From positions 310,001-374,000 of the forward strand of contig CBFFRQ010000054.1 in the NCBI GenBank assembly GCA_965644315.1: a stretch of 64,000 nt of DNA. Direction: 5' to 3'. Positions 12,201 to 23,122 of the stretch are shown here, piece after piece (positions within the stretch are counted from its first letter, which is position 1; each line of letters opens with the position of its first letter). Both the position numbers and the translations under genes were made by a program. Under the pieces are notes generated by a model. It ran no database searches. It saw only the letters and a list, made by a program, of their open reading frames with translations, and was not told the DNA's origin. The stretch comes from Caecitellus pseudoparvulus. Taxonomy: Eukaryota; Bigyra: Bicosoecida.

Positions 12201-15200
12201 TGGGCAGGGGGAGTGGCGAGAGGACCTGAAGCGCATCATGACGCAGGCTGGCGCGGCTGGGAAGCCCACGGTATTCATGTTCTCCGACACGCAAATCAAG
12301 TCGGAGAGCTTCGTGGAGGACTTGAACAACATCCTAAACAATGGAGAGGTCCCCAACTTGTTCGAGGCCGACGAGCTGGCTGCAGTGCTGGAGGACGTGG
12401 CGAGAGCTGCAAAGAAGGAAGGCGTGAGGCTTGAAGGCCAAGATGACACCTACAGCCACTTTGTCAAGCGCTGTCGGCAGAACTTACACATGGTGCTGTG
12501 TTTTTCGCCAATTGGCGACGCCTTCCGGTCTCGCCTGCGGCAGTTCCCTTCCCTGGTTAACTGCTGCACCATTGACTGGTTTGCGCCGTGGCCTGAGCAA
12601 GCCTTGCGGACAGTCGCCCAGCACTTCTTTGCGGATTTGAACCTGCCTGAGACGTCTCGGGCGGGGGTGATCGATGTGTGTGTTGCCATGCAACGCAAGA
12701 CCGCAGATATGTCCCAGAGGTTCCTGGAAGAACTCGGGCGCCACTACTACGTCACGCCCACGAGCTACCTGGAACTCATCAATACCTTTTCATCACTCTT
12801 GTCTGACAAGCAAGCTTCGCTGCTCAGTGCAAAGGCACGGTATGACAATGGCCTCACGAAGCTGGCGGAGACGGAGGACATGGTGGACACCATGAAGGCA
12901 GACCTTGAGGCGTTGACGCCCAAGCTGCAAGTGTCTCAGCAGGAAGCAGCTGCGATGCTGGCAGACATTCAAGTTGCGTCGAAAGCGACTAGCGAAGTTA
13001 AGGCCAAGGTGGCGCAGGAAGAAGCCACTGCCTCTGCCCAGAACGCCAAGGCGAACGCAATCAAAGCAGAGTGCGAGAGCGACTTGGCGAAGGCGATTCC
13101 CATCCTGAAGGATGCCCAGGCAGCGCTGAAAGCCATTGACAAGGGGGACATAGCCATCGTCAAGAAGCTTGGGAAGCCCCCTGCAGGAGTGCGGCTTGTG
13201 ATGTCTGCGGTGTGCATCATGATGGGGTTGAAGCCGGCCCGCATTAAGAATCCCGATGGCAAGGGCAAAGTGGACGACTACTGGTCAGTGGCGACTAAGC
13301 AGCTCCTGTCGCGCTCAGACTTCTTGCGCATGCTACAAGACTACGATGCCGACAACATCGCGCCTGACATTGTGGCCAAGATGCAAGCTGAGTTCATTCC
13401 GGACGAAGCCTTCGACCCAGAAGTCATCAAGAGCTCTTCCAGTGCGGCAGCGGGGCTGTGCCGCTGGTGTCATGCGCTTATAAAGTACGACGGCATCATC
13501 AAGGTCGTGGGGCCAAAGAGAGCTGCTTTGGCAGAGGCAGAGGCAGAAGCTGCCGCGTGCACTGCCCTGCTGGCTGAGAAACAGGCTGAGCTGGCAGAGG
13601 TAGAAGCAAAGATGGCGGACCTGCAGGCCAAGCTCTCAGCCACAGAAAAGGAAAAGGCAGAGCTAGAAGCGCGGGTTGATGACTGCAAGCAGCGCCTCGA
13701 TCGTGCCGAGCAACTCATTAGTGGCCTAGGAGGAGAGAAAGTGCGCTGGGTGGCAGCGTCCCAACGCCTCGCGGACTCGTACTCCAATGTTGTCGGGGAC
13801 ATGGTTCTGGCAGCGGGAGTCATCGCCTACCTCGGAGCCTTCACGTCCACCTACAGAGCAGAAGCCATCTCCACCTGGTCTGATATGCTGAGAAGTGGTG
13901 GTATTCCATGTGCTGAGGACTTCTCCTTGCGAAATGTCCTCGGAGATGAGGTGACAATTCGGCAGTGGACAATAGACAAGCTGCCGAACGATGCTTTCTC
14001 CGTGGACAATGCCATCATGCTGCACAGCTCAGCTAGGTGGCCGCTCATGATCGATCCCCAGGGCCAGGCCAACAAGTGGGTGCGGAACACCTTTCGAGGG
14101 GAGGAGTTCACGTTGCACGTGTTGAAGCAAGGCAGCGGCGGGACGATGCGTTCCATTGAAGGCGCCGTGCAGTACGGCCACTGTGTTTTGCTGGAGAATC
14201 TGCCCCAGGAAATAGACCCTGTCCTGGAGCCCCTCCTCTCACGGCAAACAGCCAAGGTGTCAGGCATGCTGGTGATGAAGCTGGGAGACAACACAGTGCA
14301 GTACGACCCCGCTTTCAAGCTCTTCATGACCACTAAGCTTCGCAACCCGCACTTCCCACCTGAGACGTGTGTTAAGGTAAACCTGCTCAACTTCATGGCC
14401 ACGGAGGAGGGACTCACAGACCAGATGCTTGGGACTGTTGTTCGTCGGCTGGAGGCGAAGCTGGAGTCACAGCGCGAGGCGCTGGTGCTCCAAGATGCCA
14501 GCAACCGGAAGCAGCTGAAAGGCATCGAAGACACCATCCTGAAACTGCTGAAGGAGTCGGAAGGTGATATCTTGGACGATGACGTGCTCATTCGTACCCT
14601 TGCTGAGAGCAGGGTCACAAGCGACCAAATCATGGAGCAAGTTGAAGCGGCCAGGAGCACCCAACAGACCATCGAAAAGGTACGAACTGGGTACATCCCC
14701 GTGGCACAGCGAGCGTCGAGGTTGTTCTTTTGCATCGCAGACCTGGCGGGTGTAGACCCCATGTACCAGTACTCCCTCGAGTGGTTCACCGACCTCTTCT
14801 TGCTCGCCACCAGCCGCGCTGACATCGTCCCCAGAAAGCCGGCTGAGACCGCTCGGAACTTGAACGCCGTGTTCACCTTCAGCTTGTACGAAAACGTCTG
14901 CCGTTCGCTGTTTCAGCGCCATACGTTGCTCTTTGCATTCCTGCTTGCTTCTCGGATTCTCGTTGGGGAGGGCCGCCTGCCTGCTTGTGAGCTGCAGTTC
15001 TTGCTGACGGGCTCCCTCAAGCTGGCAGCAGAGCCCAATCCTGTTGACGGCGGGAAGGGTTGGCTCTCCCAGAGGGCGTGGGCGGACATCGTTGCCCTGA
15101 AAGAGGTGCCTGGCATGAGGACGTTCGTAGAGGAGGAGTTGCTGCCGAACCTCCAAGCATGGCAAGAGGTGTTTGAGGCAGAGGACCCGATGCAGGCTGT

Positions 15201-17268
15201 TGTGCACTTGACGGAGGGTGACCCACCAAGCATCCAGCCTGCACCCGTTGGTAGTGTGCGCCGAAGGCAAGTCACCGTGGAGCCGCTCAACGACGACGCA
15301 CGCAGCACGCTGTTGCTCTTCCAACGGCTGCTTGTCCTTCGCTGCCTGCGGCCGGACAAGATGATCCCTGCCCTGCAAGACGCCATTGCCGTCGCGATTG
15401 GGAAGGAGTACATTACCCCGCCCCCATTCGATTTGGGGAAGTGTTTCGCGGACTCGTCTGCCTGCACTCCCCTCATCTTGATCCTCTCTCCTGGCGCGGA
15501 CCCCATGGCGGAGCTGGACAAGCTTGCTGACAAACTAGGCCAAAGCGGGACACTGGCAAAAGTGTCCCTCGGCCAGGGGCAGGGCCCCATTGCAGCAGCA
15601 AAGATAGCTGAAGCCGTAGATCGAGGCTCGTGGGTGTGTTTGCAGAACTGTCACTTGGCAGAGAGCTGGCTGCCTGAGCTCGAGCGGATCTGTGAGGAGA
15701 TGACTCCTCAGGCCGTGCACGAGGACTTTCGCCTGTGGCTCACGGCCATGCCCAGCGCAGCTTTCCCCGTTTCCATCCTGCAGAACGGAGTGAAGGTCAC
15801 GATTGAACCTGCCAAGGGCCTGCGAGCAAATCTGCTGGGATCCCTGGCCTCCATTGAGGAGGACTTCTTCGACTCGTGCCGCCGGCCCAAGGACTTCAAG
15901 AAGCTGGTGTTTGGCCTTGCATTCTTTCATGCAGTGGTGCGGGAGCGGAGGAAGTTTGGGCCCTTGGGCTGGAACATTCCCTATGAGTTTGCAGAGACCG
16001 ACCTCCGCATCAGCATGGACCAGCTTCGCATTTTCCTGGATGACCCGTCGTTCGTGGACATTCCCTTCCAAGCCCTGGCGTACCTTGTCGGAGAGTGCAA
16101 CTATGGTGGCCGTGTCACCGACGACAAGGACAGGCGGTGCATCTTGAACATCCTGCAGGACTTCTACACGCCTGCCATCCTGCAGGATGGGTACAAGTTC
16201 TCCGCATCGGGCACGTACTATGCGCCTAAGTTTGGTTCCTTGAGCACATACGTTGAGTATGCCCGAAGCCTTCCCCTCATGGACGCGCCGGAGGTGTTCG
16301 GCCTGCACCCAAATGCCGACATCAGCACAGCGATAGCGGAAACCAACGACCTCCTCCGCTCTGCCCTGTCTCTTCAGCCCCAAGCAGCGAGTGGTGGCGG
16401 GGCTTCATGGGAAAGCACGCTCGCTGATCTGGCGTCCAATACCCTGGAGAGCCTTCCACCACTGTTCGATATTGAGAGGGTACGAGTGCAGTACCCTGTG
16501 CGCTTCGAAGAGAGCATGAACACTGTCCTGACACAGGAGCTGATTAGGTTCAATGGCTTGCTAGAAACGGTCACTCGCAGCCTACAGGACATGCAGCGGG
16601 CACTGCGCGGACTCGTGGTCATGAGTCCAGCACTCGAGGCGCTTGGGTCTTCCATTGTGCAGGGTGAGGTGCCCCATGCATGGGCAGCAGTGGGATACCC
16701 TTCCCTGAAACCCTTTGCGAGCTGGGTGTCAGATCTGCTGGCTCGCCTTGCATTCTTTCAGGCATGGATAGATGGAGGCACACCATCGGTGTTCTGGATA
16801 TCAGGCTTCTTCTTCACGCAGTCCTTCCTCACTGGCACTCGGCAGAACTACGCAAGGGAGCACTCCACCCCCATTGACGAGATTGCCTTTGACTACCAAG
16901 TGTGGACCACGGCTGCTTCCCAAGCGCACGATGCAGCACCAAGTGTGGGGGCTGTGGTGCACGGCTTGTTCTTGCAGGGTGCTGGCTGGGATGAGGGGGC
17001 AGTCTTGCTCAGAGACAGCACACCACGGGAACTCTTCGTCTCCATGCCGTACGTGCATTTGATTCCCAAGCGGGAGCCCGACATCGACCCGTCCTCACAC
17101 ACCTATGCATGCCCCGTATACAAAACAAGCGAGCGCAGGGGAATGCTCAGCACCACTGGCCACAGCACCAACTACGTCATGTCCGTTTCTTTGCCCATGC
17201 CTCCCCGAGACACGGAGCAGAAGTACGTGAAGTTGGGGGTGGCTATGCTCACCCAGCTGGATTCGTGA
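3300..17268 (+). CDS. Axonemal inner-arm dynein heavy chain (DNAH3/7/12-like), with in-frame TAG at 7168
   Basis: This is the motor subunit of a ciliary inner dynein arm. Predicted exons are 3300-3863, 3991-4071 and 4141-17268, all phase 0, coding about 4,590 residues, full length for the family. Exon 2 carries LPLGQFDDDSFEERSNETW, typical of single-headed inner-arm chains. The order is: tail and linker; AAA1 P-loop GPAGTGKTE (residue about 1773, nt 8812) with Walker B FDEFNRI; AAA2 GETCSGKST (about 2055); AAA3 GETGTGKS (about 2522) with VDDLNMP; AAA4 GVGGSGRKS (about 2872, degenerate as usual); the stalk coiled coil and microtubule-binding tip (about 3115-3415); AAA5-6; and a C-terminus with STTGHSTNYV. 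A TAG at 7168-7170 (residue about 1225) interrupts an otherwise continuous frame; dynein homology resumes on both sides at normal spacing. The remaining 3,364 codons have no other stop. Confidence 0.95.
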
Positions 17269-17279
17269 GGCCCATGGCG

Positions 17280-19184
17280 CTACTCCTCTGAGTCTGCTAC
17301 AATGCAAGGACTGGGCCGCCTTCGGGCCCGCAGCGACACTGGGGCTGACAAGGCTGGGGGCGACACAGCTTGCATGTCTGCAGCCAAGCCTGAAGCTGCA
17401 CCAGAGCCAAGCCCAGTGCCCGTGCCGTTGTGCTTGCGCACTGCTTGCGCCAATGCGCGCAGCTCTGCCTCCTCTAGCCAGGGCTTCACCGCGCTGCCAT
17501 CGGCATTGAAGCCACGCACAACGCGATCGGCCCACTCATTACTGAAGACGCCCTTGGGGTCCAGCATGAAAGCGAGGGATCGGAAATCATCCCACTTTGG
17601 GTAGGCTGCCGCGAAGTCTGCTGCTGTGAAACGGAAATCCTTGGCCCAGTGCGGGCGCCCACCCAACGAAGCCATAATGCGTTCAAAGTCGTCAAAGAAC
17701 GCCCTGTACGGCAGCTCCACGCCGTATGGTTTGTACATGATCACGCCAATGTACGCCGTGTCCCTCCCGAACGCAGGGGAGCACCAGATGTCGTCACCGC
17801 GCACAAACCGCACTTCCACTGGGAAATGTGCCTGGTAGTGCTTCTCCTTAATGATTCGTTCCAAGCGGTGAAGCGCCTCGGCGACTGCCGAAGTGGGAAT
17901 GGCCCACTCGTCAACATGCCTGCAACGCAGCAAGGGTCAGGGGGTGCCGGCGCAAGCATCGCAAGTGGTCAAGCGGAACACGCACTGCTTGAACAGACAG
18001 TTGAAGTTGAAAGCCCTGTCACTGCGGTCAATGCTTTTTCTTGGCCAGCTGAAGAGCACCGCCTGCCACAGGGCGTTGATGAGGGGTGTCAGCGACGGCA
18101 CAAACCACGTGAGGAACAGCGCTGCCTGAAGGATGTGGAAGCCGAACAGGGTGAAGAGGCACCAATGCACCCATCCACCGACCCAAGCGTACCAGCTTGC
18201 AACCCATGCCATCGGGAGGACTCTGGACGCCAGCCCTCCTTGAGCTGAGGCAGCGGCGCCAGTGTCGCGCTGGGGAGGAAGCGACTTGGCACGCCACTCC
18301 CACGTCGCATTCGTGTGCGGGAACCACCAAAAGCGGTACCAATCATGCCCACGCAAATCGTCTTCCAAATGCCCCAGTGTCTGGGACAAGGTAGACGGCG
18401 ATTCCTGGCTGGCGAGGTGAAACGCTGGAACCACCTTCAAAGTGACGCAAGTCACCACGCCCAACACGCCCATGCTGCAAAGTGCGGCCTTGAATACATC
18501 CGCATTGTGAGCATGGCTGGCTGTGACGAGCTCTCCTGTCGCAAGCACCATCTGCAACTCAATAACCGTGCTGGCAATGATGCCAAAGCCAGCCCCAGTG
18601 CCTGCATCAGGCACGTGGGCAGTGGTGCCATACGCATTCATGCGCGTGCCTCGCAACTACAGGGCGGAGCAGGGTCGTGCACCAACGCACCGTGTGTTCC
18701 AGTAGCAAGAGCCCCCGCAATGGACTGATCCGAGATGGACCCCAAGTTCTGCATGGCCAGGCCGTGGAAATCCAGCACCTCGTGCAGCTGCCAAAGGCGT
18801 ATACCAGCTTGCACCTGCCGAGGATCACGGATGAGAAGCGGTGGGGAAGGGGGTGATGTGGAGCCGGCATGCCAATGGTGCAGGCCATACCTTCACAGTG
18901 CACGCCTCCACGTCCACCGCCAAGACACGCTGAAAGGAGTCCAGGCTGAGCATGACGTCAGGACACATGGCGCAAGGGTTGGGGGAGTGCGCACTGCCCA
19001 CGACCCGCAGCTTGCCGCCTCGATCGGCCACCAGGCGGACAATCTCCTGCACTTCTTCCAGCGTAGTTGGGCTGTAGTGCGCCTGGGGCACCATGGAGTA
19101 CGTGGAGGCCCACGTCTCCACCTTCCGCTTTGCCGGCATCAGCCCAGCCGGCCGGGTTTGCTCCCCGACTTGGCTGCCCTGCAT
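17280..19184 (-). CDS. L-gulono/D-arabinono/galactono-1,4-lactone oxidase-like FAD enzyme
   Basis: This is probably the enzyme for the last step of ascorbate (or erythroascorbate) synthesis, oxidising an aldono-1,4-lactone. Four exons on minus: 19184-18891, 18814-18691, 18601-17986 and 17919-17280. Introns are 76, 89 and 66 bp with matching phases; total about 557 aa. The VAO-type FAD domain has VGSAHSPN (residues 62-69); His66 is where covalent-FAD members attach the cofactor. It also has ATGTHGTGAGFG, formed across the exon 2/3 junction. The C-terminal ALO domain shows FNFNCLFKQ-HVDEW across intron 3, FPVEVRFVRGDDIW (from residue 377) and GGRPHWAKDF. A strongly hydrophobic stretch in exon 3 (about residues 265-325) suggests membrane attachment, as in animal GULO. 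Substrate cannot be assigned from sequence. The 3' end lies 11 bp from the dynein stop (convergent). Confidence 0.85.
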
Positions 19185-19417
19185 GGTGAGCGAGCACGTG
19201 GAAAGGATTATAGCATTCTAGGGGCGAATGTCCCTTCTCATCCGAGTTACAGACGCCGCAGTGGCACAATAGATGTGGCATTCGGTGGGGACTGCACTCT
19301 GGTGTGCTGGACAATTTCCGCACATGGCCCAGCCCACACTGTAAACTCAACAGAAGCGAGCTAGACGCGCCACGCTTTGCTCGCCCATTCCATGCTGCGT
19401 AGGGTTTTCATTTCCTC

Positions 19418-19618
19418 ATGAGTGGGAGCCCTGCTGAGCTGCCTTGGAGCTCCTGGCTTATTTCCCAAGTCCTGCCGGAGCACTTTCTGGCGTCCGCGCC
19501 GCCAGGGCTCCGTGAGGCGCTGCTTGTCGGCAGCATTGTCCTGGTCTCAAGCTTGGGTGCTGTCCTGTGCATTCGACCGGCTGCCCAGCGCTTGAGGCGG
19601 ACTCAGAAGTTCACCTAG
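19418..19618 (+). CDS. Possible small single-span membrane protein
   Basis: This ORF encodes 66 aa from ATG 19418 to TAG 19618, with one clear hydrophobic helix (LLVGSIVLVSSLGAVLC) followed by a basic tail RLRRTQKF. It lies in the 233-bp divergent gap after the lactone-oxidase start, and its stop is only 16 bp before the next ATG. It could be an independent micro-protein, an upstream ORF of the following gene, or chance. No family is recognised. Confidence 0.35.
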   Translation: MSGSPAELPWSSWLISQVLPEHFLASAPPGLREALLVGSIVLVSSLGAVLCIRPAAQRLRRTQKFT

Positions 19619-19634
19619 CCAACTCAAGGCCAGC

Positions 19635-21016
19635 ATGCCAGGCCAGCCCAACTCAGGCTCAGCGTTTGGCGCAGCACTGGGCAATGCCTTCATGCTGAAG
19701 CTGTCAGCCGAGGTTGAGGAAGAGATTAAATTGCACGCGTCCATTGCAAGCATGGGCTTGGTAATTCGCTTCCAGTCGCCCACAGAGGCTGTGAGTGTGC
19801 GGTATTTGCTTCTCGCCCGCCCGCCCCGGCACCTCGGTTTCGCGCACGTTGCTGCCAGGTGATAAGGTGCCCCATCATGCCGGAGTGGAGTGTCGCATTG
19901 CGGGTTGTATCTTCTGGCTCCAAGCACCACGCCTTCTTGGCACGCGCCCCTGCACCGCCGGCGTCCTGCGGGGTGCTGAACCTGAGCGCTCGACAGGTCG
20001 GGCGAGCCTCCATTGTGGCCCCCGCAACACAAGAAGCGCCAAGAAGCCGAGTCCAGCCAAGTGCGATACATACTGCCTCGGACCCCGACTCGAGGGGGGT
20101 CAAGCGACCCCGCATAGCCACCATGCAGCTCCTTCCCAGCGACAGCACGCAAGCTGCGCCGCCACCTGCCTCCACCCAGCCCAAAGCTAGCCACACACGC
20201 CGCAAGTTGACAGCTTCCAAGCTGAGGCGACTGCTCATTAATCCTGCAGCACCTGAACCAGCGCCGAAGCCAGCCCTGGCACCAGCACAAGCACCAGCAC
20301 CAGCACCGACAATAACGCCAGCTCCTGAGCCAGAGCCGGAGCCAGCGCCGGAGCGTGCCCCTGCCACACACGGTAGGGAGGTCGAGCAGGTGTCACCGAG
20401 AGAGAGTGCCGTGACTGTGGGCTCAGCGGCAGTGAGTTGCATCTTGGCGCTGGCAGACAACATGCCGTCCATACCGCCAGGCCCTCTGGCAGTGACGTCA
20501 CACACGCTGGCTGCCCGGGTGGAGGAGGTGGGGGTGCTGGTGACACCCCCCCTTGACCCCCCCTCCACGCCTTCACAGGCAACTGCGCTGAGCCAGCGCG
20601 CAAGCCACTGCAGAGCACTGGCAGGCAGCCTCGCGTCCGCGCTGGCCAAGGCTCAAGCTCGGTTCGACGCCGTACAGAGCTGGTGTGAGGCGGCAGCGGC
20701 GCAGGTGCATCAGGCATGCCGACTGTGCCCTGGTGTGGTGGCGCCTGGGCCCACTCCCCGCACGACGCGCATGGCGTGGGCCCAGAGCGCCGCCGAAGCC
20801 CTGCAGGAGCAAGCAGGTCCCGCCCTGGCTGCAGCTGGCGCCCGCAAGGCACTGGCTGAGGTGCTGCAAGGCATCAGCGCCTCGAAGGTGTGCTTGCCTG
20901 CCACTGCCCGCCAACTCCGCCGATGCGCGCAGCAACAGGGCCAGCTACTGCTGCATGCGGCGGGGTGTGAGGCAGCAGTGCGGGCCGCGCCCAGTGTCGC
21001 CCGTGTCGTGGGCTGA
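19635..21016 (+). CDS. Unrecognised Pro/Ala-rich protein
   Basis: Predicted exons are 19635-19790 and 19859-21016, joined across a 68-bp GTGAGT...CCAG intron (phase 0), giving about 437 aa. Residues 1-52 contain an acidic amphipathic helix (LKLSAEVEEEIKLHASIASM) and IRFQSPTEA. After the splice, IRCPIMPEWSVALRVVSSGS looks like a beta-rich segment. Basic residues follow, then a low-complexity PAPAPAP/EPEPEPAP stretch (about residues 170-215), and the last 150 residues form Ala-rich helices with several Cys. No catalytic motif is visible. Function is unknown. It converges on RPS2. Confidence 0.55.
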
Positions 21017-21325
21017 ATGCAAGCGTCGCTCCATCACACAGTGCATTGCTGCAGGTGTGACTGCACCTCACCTGAGGCATGCCTGGCAGCCCGCCAACCA
21101 ACGCCCCCTGCCGGCCCATCGGCCTCCACGCCCCCACAGCGCTTTGCAAGTGACTTCAGTCGGCGGCTCCCCTGAGGCGGCCACATAACAGCCTCGGCGT
21201 CAGACCGTGCCCGCACGGCTGTGCCAGGGAAAGGGCGGGTACCCCCCCCTGACACCCCTTCGCCTTCCTCAGCCCCCCACACCCAGACACCACCCCAAGT
21301 GCGCACAGCAGCGCCGGCCGGCTGC
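21017..21325. other. Convergent 3' gap before RPS2
   Basis: 309 bp between two facing stop codons (21016 plus, 21326 minus). It should hold both 3' UTRs. No ORF or repeat here is credible. Confidence 0.4.
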
Positions 21326-22488
21326 TTACGCGGTCTTGGCCACGGTGGTCTTGGCGGAGCGGGCCAGGAAGTCGGCGTGCTCGGCGTAGGGGGAGGTCAG
21401 GAACTCCGTCTTCTCCCACAGGTCCGGGGACAGGAAGGCGTAAGACTTCTTCAGGGCGAAGAAGATGGCCTTGATGAAGTTGCCCATGGTGCGCGTGTGG
21501 CCGCGAGAGGAGGTGTAGCAGTCCTTGACACCAGCCAGGAAGAGCATCTTCTTGGTGGCAGGGGCGGCGACGAGGCCGGTACCGCGGGGAGCGGGAATCA
21601 GGCGCACACGCACGGAGCCGCACTTGCCCTGCAGCTTGTTGGCCACAGTGTGGGGCTTGCCCACCTTGGAGCCCCAGTACCCGCGGCGCACAGGCACAAC
21701 GGTGAGCTTGGCCAGGGTGATGGCGCCCTTGATGGCGTTGGCAACCTCAGCGGAGGTCTTGACGCCCAGGCCGATGTGGCCGTTCTTGTCACCGACGGCG
21801 ATGAAGGCCTTGAAGCGGGTGCGCTGACCGGCAGTGGTCTGCTTCTGCACAGGCATGATCTTCATGACCTCATCCTCCAGCTCTGCAGACAGGGCAGTGG
21901 GGGTGAGGGAGTGCCGCGGTGCTGTGTTCGTGAGCCAATTCCGCAGGCAACCAGCACACGCCGTGTGCTTGGAATGACAGCGCAGGAGGACACGCAAATG
22001 AGTGCACATAAGAGATGAAACTGGCCTAGAATGTCGTGCCCGTCGACTGTGGCTCTGACCGGCCGCATAGGCCGCAGTTTCAACGCGTGCGCACGGCGCA
22101 CACCAGCCGCAGAGGCACACGCACCAGGCAGGAACTGGTCCACGATCTCGGCCTCCTTGAGGGCCAGGGAGTGCAGGAACACGTGCTCCAGAGAGGGAAT
22201 CTTGCCAGCCTTGACGAGGCGGCCGAGCTTGGTCACGGGGACCCACTCTGCGGGGAGGAAAGCGGCAACGTGAGCATGGCCGCGCATGGTGTTTCCGCTC
22301 AGACGCCACGAACCAGTCTTCTCGTCCTCACGGCGACGGCGGGGGCCGCCACGGCCTCGGGGGCCACCGCGTCCACGGCCAAAGCCACGGCGCTCGCGGA
22401 TGGGCTCGGAATCGGGCACGTTGGGCACCTCGCCGGTGGGGGCGGCGGGGGCGGCAGGCGCCTCGCCGGTGAAAGTCTGATCAGCCAT
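21326..22488 (-). CDS. RPS2: 40S ribosomal protein S2 (uS5)
   Basis: This structural protein of the small ribosomal subunit lies near the decoding and mRNA entry region. Two exons on minus: 22488-22125 and 21882-21326, with a 242-bp GTGCGT...TGCAG intron (phase 1), about 306 aa. The N-terminus is the usual eukaryotic RG-rich extension ([15 protein letters not shown]), followed by the S5 domain with [36 protein letters not shown] and IPAPRGTG, and a C-terminus containing [11 protein letters not shown]. The splice reads FLP-ELEDEV, two residues shorter than the common eukaryotic join. ATG 22488 gives the expected short leader before the RG region. The intron is about three times longer than other introns in this window. 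Confidence 0.97.
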
Positions 22489-23122
22489 GACGAAATTTGC
22501 GGGCAGTATCAAGCGGGCAGTACACAAGGTACGAAGGCGCCAGGAATGCAGTTGAGGGTGGAAAAGTGCCGTGGCGGTGTGGCTGGTTCATGAAGGCGAG
22601 GGGCGTTGATGGATCGTCTCAGGGGGGGGAGGGGGACGACACTGTGATCTACTTTCACGCCGAGGTAGCCAACATTAGCCGATAGAGTCTCTCGTATGCA
22701 AAATTGACACCCTGACTGCACTGCAACGTATTCTCCAAGTGTTCTAGTTGCCTCTGAACGTGTTCTTGTTTTCGGGACTTCCAGGTGTCGTGAGATACGG
22801 GCTTATGTGCATTTCCCCCCTGGCGTTACACAGGCGTTTCGGGTACCCTCCACCTAAAATGGCTTCCGTTGGCCAGAAAGGCACCACCCACACAAACGTG
22901 AAGCATGTTGCGGGCATGAAATCATGTTCAGTGTCCTTTGGTGCTTTGGCTTCTCGTCGTCTCGCCCAGATCATGCTCAATTCCATGAAGAGGCCTGGTT
23001 TGAAATCACAGAGACTCACGTCCAGAGGCAGTTTGCCTGCCACAGTTGACTTATCGCAAGCATGGAACAGGATCAAGGACTGTTAAGTTCTATGGGACTC
23101 TCATGCCCTCGGTGATGGTGTC
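22489..23122. other. Divergent intergenic region with dispersed repeat
   Basis: This gap of about 630 bp separates the RPS2 start from the composite transposase gene. It is less GC-rich than its flanks around 22680-22900. It contains one copy of a dispersed repeat (22573-22628). Short ORFs on both strands at 22744-23086 overlap each other and show no recognisable domain. A stop at 23084-23086 precedes the first open segment of the next gene. Confidence 0.4.
22573..22628 (+). repeat. Dispersed 56-bp repeat, copy 1
   Basis: 50 of 56 bases match 41736-41791 on the same strand without gaps, including GGCGAGGGGCGTT and a terminal run of seven G. It sits in the divergent promoter gap of RPS2. It is probably a remnant of a mobile or foldback element. 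Confidence 0.7.

Noticed and set aside
22744-23086. Overlapping plus and minus ORFs of about 110 codons upstream of the composite transposase gene
   Set aside because: They overlap on opposite strands without recognisable motifs, and neither can be joined to a neighbour by a convincing splice.
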